Below, piece by piece: positions 1-10,304 of a stretch of DNA of 64,000 bases; position 1 is the first letter of the stretch; every line of letters starts with the position of its first letter. A program made the position numbers and the translations under genes. The notes under the pieces are model-generated. The model had not been told where the DNA came from and did not search any database. It saw nothing but the letters and a program-made list of their open reading frames with translations. This DNA is from Paramarasmius palmivorus (Eukaryota > Basidiomycota > Agaricomycetes > Agaricales > Marasmiaceae), in contig JAYKXP010000036.1 of NCBI GenBank assembly GCA_037176845.1, positions 434,001 through 498,000 of the forward strand, given 5' to 3'.

Positions 1-138
1 ATGAACTTGTGAGTCAATGAAGGCCATGCGATGCGCCGTATGAGAAAGACGAAGGAAGGGTGCGCGTGCAGTCGACGGTGCTATGTGTGGGCTGTTCTGT
101 GGTTACCACTGAAACGTTGATGAGCCAGTCACCGCAGA

Positions 139-147
139 TGGGATACT
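139..147. repeat. Target-site duplication of the TIR element, left copy
   Basis: TGGGATACT lies immediately outside the left inverted repeat. The same nine bases recur at 5167-5175 immediately outside the right inverted repeat. Confidence 0.75.
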
Positions 148-257
148 GAGGATAGACAATCAAGGGCGCCCACCCCCTTCGACCATCTGCACCACCTACA
201 CCACTTTACGCTGAAACGCGCCACACTAGCACAAAATACACCACTTCTTGGCAGATA
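148..257 (+). repeat. Left terminal inverted repeat
   Basis: This segment matches the reverse complement of 5057-5166. The match is perfect over the stretch GATAGACAATCAAGGGCGCC and continues imperfectly through CCATCTGCACCAC and ATACACCAC. Confidence 0.8.
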
Positions 258-1472
258 CCTTTCTTCCTGATGTGGTACATTTCACAGACGATGTGGTGCA
301 CACTGCAGAAGCCAAGGCGGACTTTGGGCCGACCGTGACGATCACGCGGTGACCTGTGCCAATAGCAATGAATTCTCACGGTGAAATTTTCACTCCGAAC
401 GCGTCGACTTCGTCAAACGTACGTATGATTTACTGAGGCGTGGAATCTGTTTTTTGTATGACCTCTGTCACGTACTGCGTCAACACGGTAAGATCTAAAG
501 AAACATGAAAGTAGCGCGAAATTGACTTTCAAACTTGAGACTTCGTAACTGTGAATCAAGCTGGTATGTAGGCTATCCGCAGGTGCTTGGTATGCTCATT
601 TTATTCTCGTGATAGACTTTCAAGCTGATGGCATTATGATAGTTGGATCTCAAATTCAAGTTAACAGTTCTGTGGAATCGCATGAAATCTATTGACTTGG
701 AATTATTATTACCCATGCCGCCAGGATTGAGTTGTGCAAACTCTTCGACCATCCACGAATTGTAGAAGAGACCTAGATCTCACTATTCCAACCAATTTCA
801 CCGACACGACACTCCATAGGCACTTATCTATGAGAAGCCTCTGGTGAATGTTGTAATGTTTAATATCTAACGTAGTACTTACTACCGCTGGCAAATAGCT
901 CATAATTTCAGAGTTCGGGAGATTCTCGAGCATCTCAGGTCAAGATGTCTCTGTCATAGAACACGAGCTATTTTGTCCTCATAACTGACTCGGATATCAG
1001 GTGTAAGCAAATCTTCTTGAGAAGTAGTCGCACTGATCAAGCTCAGGTGGCCAGGCTCTCTATGTCGTCCTCAAGATCAAGAGTATCATTAAATGACCAC
1101 CACCACAATACCAAAGTATTACACCAAAAGATGCAAAAGCAAGGATTTTGGGTCAATTTTATTATTATATTCGTCATCTTCACAGATCGTCGGCCCTATG
1201 AATAGGCAGGCTGTTCAAAATGTGTTCTGAGTGACTATGTGCATGATTTCGCCGGTATGGCAACAGGATTCGTCTTGAAGCTAGCTAATGTGCAAGTCTA
1301 CTAGGCTGGACCATTGAGCAGAGCGGGATACAATACTGTCGCTACGATATTACCAGTTACGGAGGGCAAAGATCATCGCAGCCTGAGTCTTGGCTATGAT
1401 CACCCTGTACTCAACGAGGAAGACCCTGCACCACACGCCGGATGAAGTACACCACACCGCTCAGGTACACGC

Positions 1473-1842
1473 TGTTGGAATTCTAAATATAGATGTCACT
1501 AGACAAGTTATTTTCACTTTATTCCGCCTATGCCACAATTACTAAGAAAGCAGATATACATAGAACAGTTGCTTTAACCCGCTTGTACCACCATTTACTG
1601 ACAGTTACTGACACTGACTGTGCAGTTATTTCTAGTTCATTTAGTATCTATTATCGTACCTTTAGGATTATCTTTTATCCCCTACTCATGTATAAAAGCT
1701 AGACAGAAAACCTACATACATCAAATTGAATCACATCAGTTTATCATCTTGTGTTCTCTCAACCCCTCTGGTCATCTGCTATCGTTTATTCGCGCTTACC
1801 TGCGCTATCGCTGCTAACAGAGTTCAATCTAAAACTCTGACA
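1473..1842 (+). repeat. 5' long terminal repeat
   Basis: The LTR is 370 bp, begins TGTTGG and ends CTGACA. A TATA box (TATAAAA) lies at 1693-1699 and is the likely start region of the retrotransposon transcript. Two short ORFs seen inside it are also present unchanged in the 3' LTR; they are by-products of the repeat, not genes. Confidence 0.93.
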
Positions 1843-1857
1843 GGTTATGGGCCCCGG
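1843..1857 (+). other. Primer-binding site complementary to the anticodon arm of initiator tRNA-Met
   Basis: GGTTATGGGCCCCGG starts at the first base after the 5' LTR. Its complement contains GGGCCCATAACC, the anticodon loop (CAU) and stem sequence of eukaryotic initiator methionine tRNA. Known precedent: Drosophila copia and yeast Ty5 prime from an internally cleaved initiator tRNA rather than its 3' end. I infer the same half-tRNA priming here. Confidence 0.75.
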
Positions 1858-2026
1858 TCTATAAACCTTAGCCGAACCAGAGTAATACCGATTTCATATT
1901 GGTATAGTGGCGAGTTTGGGACGCCGTAATATCCCCAAGGAACAAAGAACCAAGATCGTATATCGATTGGCGAGCAGGGATGCCGGAATATCCCCTACCC
2001 AAAGCAAAGGACTATTGGACTAGTGT

Positions 2027-4657
2027 ATGTCCAATAGAGGTAGCCGTTATCAATCCAGAAGCGGTACCCCAGTATCAGGAACGTTCGACCCAGAACAAAT
2101 ATTACGAGGATCTAGGAACCCTAGCAGGAATCCTAGCAGGCAACCTACACCAGTAGGCAGTAGAACAGGCAGTCCATCGGGACAGCAACAGAGCATATCA
2201 TCACATCCATCGAGAAATCCATCGCGTATACCTTCTAGGAGACAGAGTCCAGTTGGAGGATTGCACACGCCACCAGCATCTTCTGCACAACCCACACTTC
2301 GAACAGATTTAATCTGTGTTCATTGGCCACATCAGTTCAACGTCGACGAACTACGAGATTGTTACTTAAATCTCAACAAACGGAAGTGGGAACTTTGCGA
2401 AGAACAACCGTGTCCAAACAGAAGAAATCGAGTCAGGACTCCAAAGGAAGCGTTATTAGTTGGAAATTTTAGGGATTGTGACGATCACAACGAAGAAGTA
2501 GTTCGAGGAAACGTCCTACGAACCACAGTACCAGAACCACAGCCATTAGTATTCCCACCAGCGGGAACATCAGCTTCACAGGAAGAAACTGTTGAAGCGG
2601 AGATCGAACTTGGTGAAGAGTTTGATCAGGAACAACACGGATTTGGTGAAGAATCCGATAAAGAAGAACAGGACCTAGAAAAGGAACAAGAGCAGGATAA
2701 AGAAGACTCAGAACAGGAATCAGAAGGTGATACTGATAAACCTGTATCTGACGAAGACAAAGGAACACCTGCCGACGAAGAGAAGGACGATCAACCAGAA
2801 TCGCCCAGCATAGGTCCCAAACCGAAACCGAGAACACCATCTCCCAAGAGACCACCACCAAAAGAAGAATCATTTGATTCGGACGAAGAAGAAGACAACA
2901 TGTCTAAAGCAGTCAAAGCATTTGCCGAATGCACCAAGTTAAAGGACGATGGTTCAAACTGGGGCATGTGGGCAATGCGTGTAGAACATGCAGCAAAGTC
3001 GATAGGGTATGGGAAATACCTGACTACTGCAGAAGAAGGAGACGCAGATGCCGATCTCATGAATGCAATTATTGGAAAATTGCCAGACACTATTCTTCGC
3101 AGATATCGAAATGCGGAGACATCACAAGAACTATGGACAGGATTAAAGAAGGATTACGACACGAAAAATCCTTTGACAGAAGCACACCTGGAACGCAAGC
3201 TATACAATTTATCTTGCAACGACATTGGCAAAGTCAATGAACATATTGACGAACTCCTCAATATCCGAAACGAACTCACATCACGAAACATCACTATTTC
3301 GGATGACCAGTTCAAGAATGCATTAATTGCATCAGTTCCCCAATCATTAAATTCAACAATCACAGCTGTCATGACCGTATACAGTGAATCGAACAAGGAT
3401 TTAACTGTTGACAAGCTGATTGCTGCTATTCGAGCTGAAGCAAATGGACAAGCAATGCGCCGAGGCAAAGTCAAGAAGGAGGAAGCCAACTATTCCCGAG
3501 ATCATTCCAATAATAGAGGCCAAGGATTTAATAACCGAGGAAGAGGCCGGAAATTTAATGATCGACAGGGCGGAGATAGAGATCGCAAGGAGATCACATG
3601 TTTCAGATGTCAAGGAAAAGGGCATATCGCCGCAAAATGTGCTACAAAGCCGAAATCCAGGAAATCGGATGATGAATCCGAGGATAAAGAAAAGTCCAAG
3701 CAAGCTAAAGATAGCCAATCATGGCGAAAAGGAAAAGAGAAGGCCAGCAGTACCAAGGAAAGTGCTGTTAAAGCCATGGAAGAAGAAATATGGGAAGAAG
3801 GCACATGGTTAGCCAGGGAAATCCGAGCAGTGGAACAGTATAATCCACCGAAAGAATGGTTTTACGATGAAGAATTCGGAAAAACCGAGGAAACTGAAGA
3901 GAAATCCAAGGAAACAGCATACATGGCCGTGGAAATGCACACCACGATGGCCACAATGGTCGATTTACAGAACCCGATTGATACCAAAGCGATCATATGC
4001 AGAGAAAATCGAATGGATTCTCAACAACGCCATCAAGAAGGCTATACAGGACTACCAAAGAATCAACCAGACACAGCTACAGAGACCAAGGACCAGGAAA
4101 TTCATGGAGGACAGACATTCAAGGAACACCATTGTTGCCAAATATGTCACCAATTTATCCAGCACATACTTATGGGGGAGAAATTGCATCCAGAATGGCT
4201 GATGAAAGTCATAGGACAGAAGGATGAAACAAAGGAAATTACCCCAAGGGATGGAAAAATGGAACAGGAAAAAGGAACAACTCAGACATTGGCACACAAG
4301 GAGAACAAGACAGATACAGAAAGTCTTGAACCATTGCAGATATCACTCGTCGAGGGGGAGCACAAAAACTCGATCAACGACATTTCGAAACAAGTCGCCG
4401 AGATGAATCTCAATGCAGGAAACAGGTCACCAAAGGAAAAACAAGTTGGACCTAAACAACTTGTAAACATCAATCCAACAGGAGAATATTCAGGAACGGT
4501 CAAAGAAGCGGAAGTGGAACCACCATATCACCAATACTACCACCGACAGAAGATTAAACACCGAGATCATCAGAACACACAACATCGCCACCGGATCACA
4601 CATAGGAATCACCGAACAGAACACGCGAACAAAGAATTAGAGTCAAACCCCGGATAA
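2027..4657 (+). CDS. Gag-like polyprotein of the LTR element (UBN2 domain plus CCHC zinc knuckle)
   Basis: This is a single 876-codon ORF. Residues 1-80 are rich in SRNPSR-type repeats and residues about 190-290 are strongly acidic. A UBN2/copia gag-like domain follows an internal Met at residue 292. It is recognised by NWGMW, a helical segment with LPDTILRRY, and LWTGLKKDYD. A zinc knuckle CX2CX4HX4C lies at residues 525-538. Beyond it the protein is charged and lysine-rich, with no DTG/DSG protease motif, no YVDD-type polymerase motif and no integrase zinc finger. It would coat and package the element's RNA. The 290-residue N-terminal extension is unusual for copia gag; translation might instead start at Met292. 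Confidence 0.85.
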   Translation: MSNRGSRYQSRSGTPVSGTFDPEQILRGSRNPSRNPSRQPTPVGSRTGSPSGQQQSISSHPSRNPSRIPSRRQSPVGGLHTPPASSAQPTLRTDLICVHWPHQFNVDELRDCYLNLNKRKWELCEEQPCPNRRNRVRTPKEALLVGNFRDCDDHNEEVVRGNVLRTTVPEPQPLVFPPAGTSASQEETVEAEIELGEEFDQEQHGFGEESDKEEQDLEKEQEQDKEDSEQESEGDTDKPVSDEDKGTPADEEKDDQPESPSIGPKPKPRTPSPKRPPPKEESFDSDEEEDNMSKAVKAFAECTKLKDDGSNWGMWAMRVEHAAKSIGYGKYLTTAEEGDADADLMNAIIGKLPDTILRRYRNAETSQELWTGLKKDYDTKNPLTEAHLERKLYNLSCNDIGKVNEHIDELLNIRNELTSRNITISDDQFKNALIASVPQSLNSTITAVMTVYSESNKDLTVDKLIAAIRAEANGQAMRRGKVKKEEANYSRDHSNNRGQGFNNRGRGRKFNDRQGGDRDRKEITCFRCQGKGHIAAKCATKPKSRKSDDESEDKEKSKQAKDSQSWRKGKEKASSTKESAVKAMEEEIWEEGTWLAREIRAVEQYNPPKEWFYDEEFGKTEETEEKSKETAYMAVEMHTTMATMVDLQNPIDTKAIICRENRMDSQQRHQEGYTGLPKNQPDTATETKDQEIHGGQTFKEHHCCQICHQFIQHILMGEKLHPEWLMKVIGQKDETKEITPRDGKMEQEKGTTQTLAHKENKTDTESLEPLQISLVEGEHKNSINDISKQVAEMNLNAGNRSPKEKQVGPKQLVNINPTGEYSGTVKEAEVEPPYHQYYHRQKIKHRDHQNTQHRHRITHRNHRTEHANKELESNPG

Positions 4658-4675
4658 TTCCATCATCCAAGGTTT

Positions 4676-4684
4676 GAGGGGGAG
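4676..4684 (+). other. Polypurine tract
   Basis: GAGGGGGAG sits directly against the 3' LTR. This is the standard position of the plus-strand primer in LTR retrotransposons. Confidence 0.85.
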
Positions 4685-5054
4685 TGTTGGAATTCTAAAT
4701 ATAGATGTCACTAGACAAGTTATTTTCACTTTATTCCGCCTATGCCACAATTACTAAGAAAGCAGATATACATAGAACAGTTGCTTTAACCCGCTTGTAC
4801 CACCATTTACTGACAGTTACTGACACTGACTGTGCAGTTATTTCTAGTTCATTTAGTATCTATTATCGTACCTTTAGGATTATCTTTTATCCCCTACTCA
4901 TGTATAAAAGCTAGACAGAAAACCTACATACATCAAATTGAATCACATCAGTTTATCATCTTGTGTTCTCTCAACCCCTCTGGTCATCTGCTATCGTTTA
5001 TTCGCGCTTACCTGCGCTATCGCTGCTAACAGAGTTCAATCTAAAACTCTGACA
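4685..5054 (+). repeat. 3' long terminal repeat
   Basis: This 370 bp copy has no difference from the 5' LTR that I could find by eye. It is followed directly by the target duplication CACGC. Confidence 0.93.
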
Positions 5055-5056
5055 CA

Positions 5057-5166
5057 CGCCGCCAAAGTGTGGTGTATCTCGAGCGAGTGTGGTCCATTTA
5101 CCTCCAATGTGGTGTGAGTGGTGCAGATGGTCAAAGGGGAGTGGGCGCCCTTGATTGTCTATCCCG
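5057..5166 (-). repeat. Right terminal inverted repeat
   Basis: This is the reverse complement partner of 148-257. It starts right beside the 3' end of the nested LTR element, so the LTR element inserted about 110 bp from the right end of the older transposon. Confidence 0.8.
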
Positions 5167-5175
5167 TGGGATACT

Positions 5176-6107
5176 CTATATGTAGAGCATGATACTGTGA
5201 GAGTAACACGAATACTATTATAGTGCTACCCACAGCTGATGATATCCTGATGAGCCGCATTTTGACCATGTGCCAGTGGACTCATCTTCGAAATGAAGTA
5301 CCTGTTCGGCTTTTTTGACAGTTTTCAACACAGAAAAGTCTCACATCAGCCTCTAAAATCGAGAAGTTGTATGTGTTTGAGCATATAGGTGATAATCTGT
5401 ACCTAGAAAGTAGTCTTGAATTATGAAGAACTTGTGCCGATAGATGAAGGCCTTTACTGACCTGCCCCGTGAAAGATGCCTCGGAAACCTCTTTCCACAA
5501 TTTAGGTTAAAATGACCGGCACAGACCCTGATACAATTGTGAGCGTCCATGCGTGTTCAAAGAGTGCGCGAACCCAGAGACACTGTCCCCTAGGCAGACT
5601 CAATCGCTCGGAGGCACTGCATCTGGAAGTTGGAGTTTAGGGCAGTGATGACAAATGTAACTTCTGATTAACGTCATGAGGCCGACCTTCCTTATAAGGA
5701 AGGCAGGGTTGGTTTCCGGAATTCCGGTGATCGTCCTTTTGATCTGGTCTTCAGAATACCTCGGTCTCAATTCGTCTCCCAACAGTTGCTTCTGCCCGCA
5801 ACGCTTGCTGTTCGAGTCATTGAAGCCGTGTTGAGTACCTGATAATGGTGCTCATCTCGCTCGCTGTCCAGGCTCGAGCTTTCTTCACACAACTGAACTT
5901 TGTTGACCGTATGTAGGAGAAGTTAGAATCTCTTAAGTGAGTAACATGTGGTTATCCAAGCTTTGAATTCGCTGACATTGGGGACATATGCATCAGCGCT
6001 CTGTCAGTGTCGGTGTCGGTGTCGGTGTCGGTGTAAATTGCACTGCTTTACGCCTATGTAGGCAGCTGTTGCCAACGAAATTCTGGTGTTTCCTCTCTGT
6101 CACCTCT
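5176..6107. other. Intergenic stretch, no gene seen
   Basis: No ORF here has recognisable domain content or plausible splicing. The only notable structure is the short tandem repeat at 6004-6034. Confidence 0.5.
6004..6034 (+). repeat. TCGGTG hexamer tandem repeat
   Basis: About five head-to-tail copies of a GTGTCG-type hexamer lie just upstream of the first exon of the next gene. Confidence 0.8.
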
Positions 6108-6518
6108 ATGTTCCGAAGATCTAGTGGCTTCTCAGCTAGAGCTGGAAGCCTCAATGGCATACAAGGCGATATGAACGTTTACAACAATACTCATAATTAT
6201 ATGCATGGTTCATCGGGTCAGTATCTGAAGACGAAACTATAACCGCACCACTAACTTGATTTCTCTTCTTCAGATAAGCCTGTAAATGAAGACAATCGCC
6301 GCTTCAGCACCCCTTTGCCGTCTTATTACTGCCTTCCCTCTCGAGATCCGCACACTTTACCCAACGAACGCTACTCCCAACTCCTGTTGGAGGAACATCG
6401 AGGCTACCCGTTATGGTTTCCGCAACCCAATGCCAAGCTTGCTGCAGAATATGTACGGAGAGGTGCAGAAATCGGAGATGTGGGTTTGTTAAGGGAAGAT
6501 GGATCATTCGCGGGTTGA
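6108..6518 (+). pseudogene. 5' part of a mushroom-specific gene with a glycine/asparagine-rich N-terminus, cut off by a frame break
   Basis: The first exon (6108-6215) starts MFRRSSGF and carries the NGIQGDMNVYNN segment. This resembles the 'N-G-D' head found on many Agaricomycete proteins of unknown role. A GTCAGT...CAG intron (6216-6273, branch site CTAAC) leads to an exon ending EIGDVG..EDGSFAG followed by a stop at 6516-6518. In relatives as I remember them, this segment continues for about 100 residues before the 'YLVTGCDKSSSWGIASF' motif. Here that motif lies only about 110 bp downstream in another frame. The likely explanation is an internal deletion that also broke the frame. Function unknown. 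Confidence 0.55.
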
Positions 6519-8032
6519 TCTCGCCAACAAAGAGGCCTTTCTCAAGCAAGCCATCAAGCACGGAGCATCTTGGATAGAATACGCTCTATCACGAGGCAGA
6601 GTGGCGCCAACATTGTACCTTGTCACTGGATGCGACAAGTCATCGTCTTGGGGGATCGCATCGTTTCTCAAACATCCAGATGAAAATTTGACCTTGTCTT
6701 TTCACGAAGAACATACCGATCGAAAAAGAAGCACCTACAAGTGGAACAACGATACCTCTTCGTGGTGCACAGCCCATTGCAGCCCAGAAACGCGCAGAGA
6801 CCCCGAGGCACCGGTGCTTAGCAATTTCGCTAACCAGAGCTTGTTTCTTCGTGGGTTCATTATCTCGCGTCATGGGAAAGATGCAGGTGTATTGGGAGTC
6901 AAGCAAGAAGAAGATGGCGACGACTTATGGCTACAGCGATCTACATCTCGTAGTCGAGATGCCCTGAACCTTACTATCTGCGAGTCTGGCCATAAGGTAC
7001 GTGCGTTGTCCTTGTCCTATGTATACATAGACTGAATTAATTTGCTGGCAACAGCCTTACCACCCTTGCAAAGATATAAATCTATATTTGCACAATGTAC
7101 TTCGAGCGTCTTTTGTTAACGAGGACAACCAACCACTTCCGGAAGAGGCTCCTATAATTGTGATATCCCATGATGAGGATTGGTGCGTGTCGCCCGAGGT
7201 ATGTATCCTGGCTTTATATCCCAGACTTTTGATTTATCATGAGGCAAAGCATTATCCGCTTTCTCCAGCTTCCATTCGCCAGCTGTGCGAAGCTCTCAAG
7301 GTCGAAATACGCAACAGTGAGTTTAAAACGTGATAATAGACGAACCCTAGAGTCTCAATACCTCTAGATGTCATCCACACCAGCAAATCTCCGCTATCTA
7401 GGGGCTTACCTTCGTTGATATCTCAGACCTTCCCCGTTTCACAGACCGCCGCATGTAAATCCAGTCCCACCACAATTGCCGACAAGCCATTGCTCGATTG
7501 GCCTCCTCCCTCGATTCCTATTACGGAGGCCTTGACGGCTACCATCACCGAATCGACTGCTAGTCGTCGCATCCTTCCGCTTTCTCTGATTCCCGACGAT
7601 GCTCCAACGCAAGCACGTAGATACGTCACCCCCTCAACGACGTCTCGAAAGGAGGTCCCCGCCACCTTCGCTGGCAAGAGGAAACGTGTAACACAATCGG
7701 ATGACGAGGAGGATGAACTTGAGGCCCTCCCTCCGAATGCCACCGAGAAACAGCAGATCGAGTATAGGCGTCGCCAGAACACACTTGCCGCGAGGAGAAG
7801 CCGGAAGCGCAAGCTGCTGTACCAGCAAGAACTGGAGGAGACGGTTGAAAGGCTTCAGACGGCCGTAGAGACGTGGAAGGCCAAGGTTGAGCTTTTCCGG
7901 GGAATATTGATAGGTAAAGGCATTGCCATTGACAGTCTACCTGAAGGGCTGCGAGCAGTACCACAACCCGAGACTACTTGCTCGCCAGTGGCAGGACCTT
8001 CCGATTCAGGACACTCTGTTGTGGATTGTTAA
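6499..8032 (+). CDS. Open chimeric gene: 3' half of the mushroom-specific family joined to a GCN4/CPC1-like bZIP domain
   Basis: Exons 6499-6996, 7055-7198, 7250-7316 and 7368-8032 join without a stop into 457 codons; all three introns are 51-58 nt with GT-AG ends. Residues about 35-55 carry the family motif YLVTGCDKSSSWG and residues about 205-210 the SHDEDW motif, which normally lies near the end of that family. The last exon has the KYVTPSxTSRKEVPA-like stretch, an acidic patch, the basic region RRRQNTLAARRSRKRK and a heptad region: a GCN4-type bZIP. The bZIP frame has no ATG of its own back to its upstream stop at 7337, so it depends on upstream exons. The large activation region usual for fungal GCN4/CPC1 proteins is missing. 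Alternatively these are two adjoining broken genes. Confidence 0.5.
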
Positions 8033-8326
8033 TGGTGGACCGTGTAACGTATAGCTATGTATTACTATGTATCTTTATGTATCTTTAGCAAATTGATTCA
8101 TACCCACTGCTCTGTAGTCTACATAGGAGTTAGGCGCCAGGGCGTCTATTGCAGCTTCTCTTTGTACTACCATGGCAGGTTCGGAATTTTGGAGGTATTT
8201 GTCGGTTTTTACACACACTTGGTTGCAGGTGACCTATCCATATGACAGAAGCAAATCCAAATTCCCTCAAATACCCGCTATCATGCCCAGCAGAGAAGCT
8301 GACCGCTCCCATCGGCCACCAGAACC

Positions 8327-10304
8327 ATGGTCTACACTACCTCTTCCGCATTCCTCAAGCTCCTCTCCAACGCAGGAATCACCCATGCCTTTGTAAACTG
8401 GGGCTCTGATCACCCTGCTTTACTTGAGGATCTTCAGCGACAACGTTTCGATTCATCTTCTAGCAATACCAACCCAGAGATCATAACATGTCCCAACGAA
8501 ATGGTCGCCCTAAGCGCTGCACAAGGGTACGCTCAAGTCACCGGTAAACCCGCATTGGTTATCGTTCATGTCGATGTTGGCACGCAAGCGTTGGCTGGTG
8601 CGATACATAATGTCGACAGAGGACGCACGCCAGTGATTATCTACGCGGGAGCTTCAGCGTATAGTGGACGAGGTGAGGTGAAAGGTGGACGGAATGAATG
8701 GATTATGTGGATTCAAGATATACCTGATCAACCGGCGGTTGTACGACAATACATGCGACATACGGCTCAGATCCATAGCGGCAAGAATGTGGATCAGGTT
8801 GTTGGCAGGGCCTTGCAGATGTACGTTCCTTCTATAGTCTGTAATCCACTCAATACTTATCACCAACGCAGCGCAACAAGCGAACCCAAAGGCCCGGTTT
8901 ATCTCTGGGCTCGTCGTGAGGCTATGGAAGAGGAACTTTCTTCCGATTTATTCACCCAACTCACCGCCTCCCGTACACCTCACGCACTCCCAATCAACCC
9001 ATCCGCGCTCTCACCCAACTGTACACGTACACTCCTCACTGCCCTTCTGGATGCCGAAAACCCAATAATCATCACATCCCATCTGGGTCGAAATCCTCGC
9101 GCTGTTCCTGTACTAGCAAAAATCTCCACGGAACTAGCGATCCCAGTGTACTGCAGCTGCCCGTCCGTAGTGAATGTACCCTTCAGCCACCCATACTTCA
9201 TGGGTGTATCGTTCCTCGCACCAGGCTCAGCGACAGACGCGTTCGTAGCAAGGTTGGAAAAGGCAGATGTGGTACTGGTGGTGGAATCGGATGTTCCCTG
9301 GGTTCCGCTCAAGTATGGGCCTAAGGAAGGAGCTAAAGTGTTCGTGATGGACTCTGGCGATCCGCTGAAAACGACCTCGGGTATGGGGATGTGGGAGATG
9401 AGTTTGCATAATGGAGTAGAAGGAATTTGGCGTGTGGATCCAGAGGTTGGCTTGGGTCAGGTTTTAGATGCATTACAGCGTGAGGCTCAGGTTGAGGAAG
9501 TGAAGCGTCGTATTGATGCGAGGAAAGGAGTGCTGCAAGGGGAGAGAGCGAGCTTGGTTGCGAGACTCGAGTCGGAGGTCTCTTCTCCGCCATCTTCTTC
9601 GGGGTGTACGACGGTCCCGCAGATAATCGATGCCCTAAATAGAACAACAACACAGGCTCGTCTGAACACGCTTTTCCTGAACGAAACGATATCCAACTAT
9701 GGTGTCGTATGGGAACATCTGAAGGCCGAGCAAGCCGGAAGTGTGCTTAGCTCTGGGGGAAGTTCGTTGGGTTGGGCTTTGGCAGCATCTGTTGGGGCAT
9801 TCCTTGCGAACAAAGTAGAAGAAAAGAAGCATGACTTAGTTGTGGCAGTTGTAGGCGATGGGTCGTACATGTTTGGTGTACCGAGTTCGGCGTATTGGGT
9901 TGCGAGGAGGTATGGTACGGTGAGTGTCTTTTCGTGTCCTTTTTCTGTTCTCAAGATCTGATGTCTCGATGAAGCCATTCCTAACAGTCATCCTGAACAA
10001 CGGAGGCTGGAAGTCGCCCAAGTTGAGTATGTTGGGTGTTCATCCGGATGGTTTTGGATCAAAAGCGTTGTCTGGAGATCAACTTTCGGTTGGGTTTGGG
10101 TTTCCTTCGAGCTCTTCGGATGTAAAGGGAGAAAGAGAAAGCCCGGACTACCCGGGTATTGCTGTGGCTGCTACGAATGGGTGGGCATGGGGTGCTCACG
10201 TAGGCGGCGGAGCAGAACTAGAGAAGACACTGAAAGAAGCGGTGAGAGTGGTGTTGGAAGAGAAGAGATGCGCAGTTGTCGATTGTGCATTGGAGGTGAT
10301 CTGA
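8327..10304 (+). CDS. Thiamine-diphosphate-dependent enzyme, acetolactate synthase/benzoylformate decarboxylase-like
   Basis: Exons 8327-8820, 8872-9919 and 9975-10304 give 623 aa; the introns are 51 and 55 nt. The N-terminal pyrimidine-binding domain contains the cofactor-activating glutamate (Glu58 in CPNEMVAL) followed by AAQGYAQVTGKPA. The middle domain has NPIIITSHLGR. The C-terminal domain carries the ThDP/Mg motif GDG(493-495)...NN(522-523) with the usual 26-residue spacing. The family decarboxylates or ligates 2-keto acids. The substrate cannot be told from sequence, and there is no mitochondrial targeting sequence of the kind seen in biosynthetic Ilv2, so a catabolic or detoxifying role is more likely. 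The ATG has a good context (ACCATGG). Confidence 0.85.

Larger units (their letters stand above)
1473..5054 (+). mobile_element. Recently inserted, non-autonomous Ty1/copia-type LTR retrotransposon carrying only gag
   Basis: The element is 3,582 bp. Its LTRs (1473-1842 and 4685-5054) read as the same sequence, start TG and end CA, and are bordered by the perfect 5 bp duplication CACGC (1468-1472 and 5055-5059). It has a primer-binding site directly after the 5' LTR, a purine-rich tract directly before the 3' LTR, and one long ORF. The ORF has a UBN2/gag-like domain and a CCHC zinc knuckle, but no protease, integrase, reverse transcriptase or RNase H motif. Identical LTRs imply very recent movement, which must have used enzymes from another copia element. 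Confidence 0.9.
148..5166. mobile_element. Non-autonomous terminal-inverted-repeat DNA transposon, interrupted by an LTR element
   Basis: The ends are inverted copies of each other (148-257 and 5057-5166). They share GATAGACAATCAAGGGCGCC and then diverge gradually over about 110 bp. The 9-mer TGGGATACT flanks both ends (139-147 and 5167-5175), as expected of a target-site duplication. ACACCAC/GTGGTG motifs recur just inside both ends and next to the nested element, like subterminal transposase-binding repeats. Without the nested LTR element it is about 1.43 kb and has no ORF resembling a transposase, so it must have moved in trans. A 9 bp duplication suits Mutator-like elements; an 8 bp reading would suit hAT or KDZ. 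The superfamily is not assigned. Confidence 0.8.

Noticed and set aside
1493..1929. Short ORFs in the LTRs (also at 4705-5029)
   Set aside because: They are repeated unchanged in both LTRs and have no start context or domain; they are part of the repeat.
3600..4657. Hidden pol domains in the LTR element
   Set aside because: All three forward frames were scanned by eye for protease, integrase zinc finger and YVDD-type RT motifs; none was seen.
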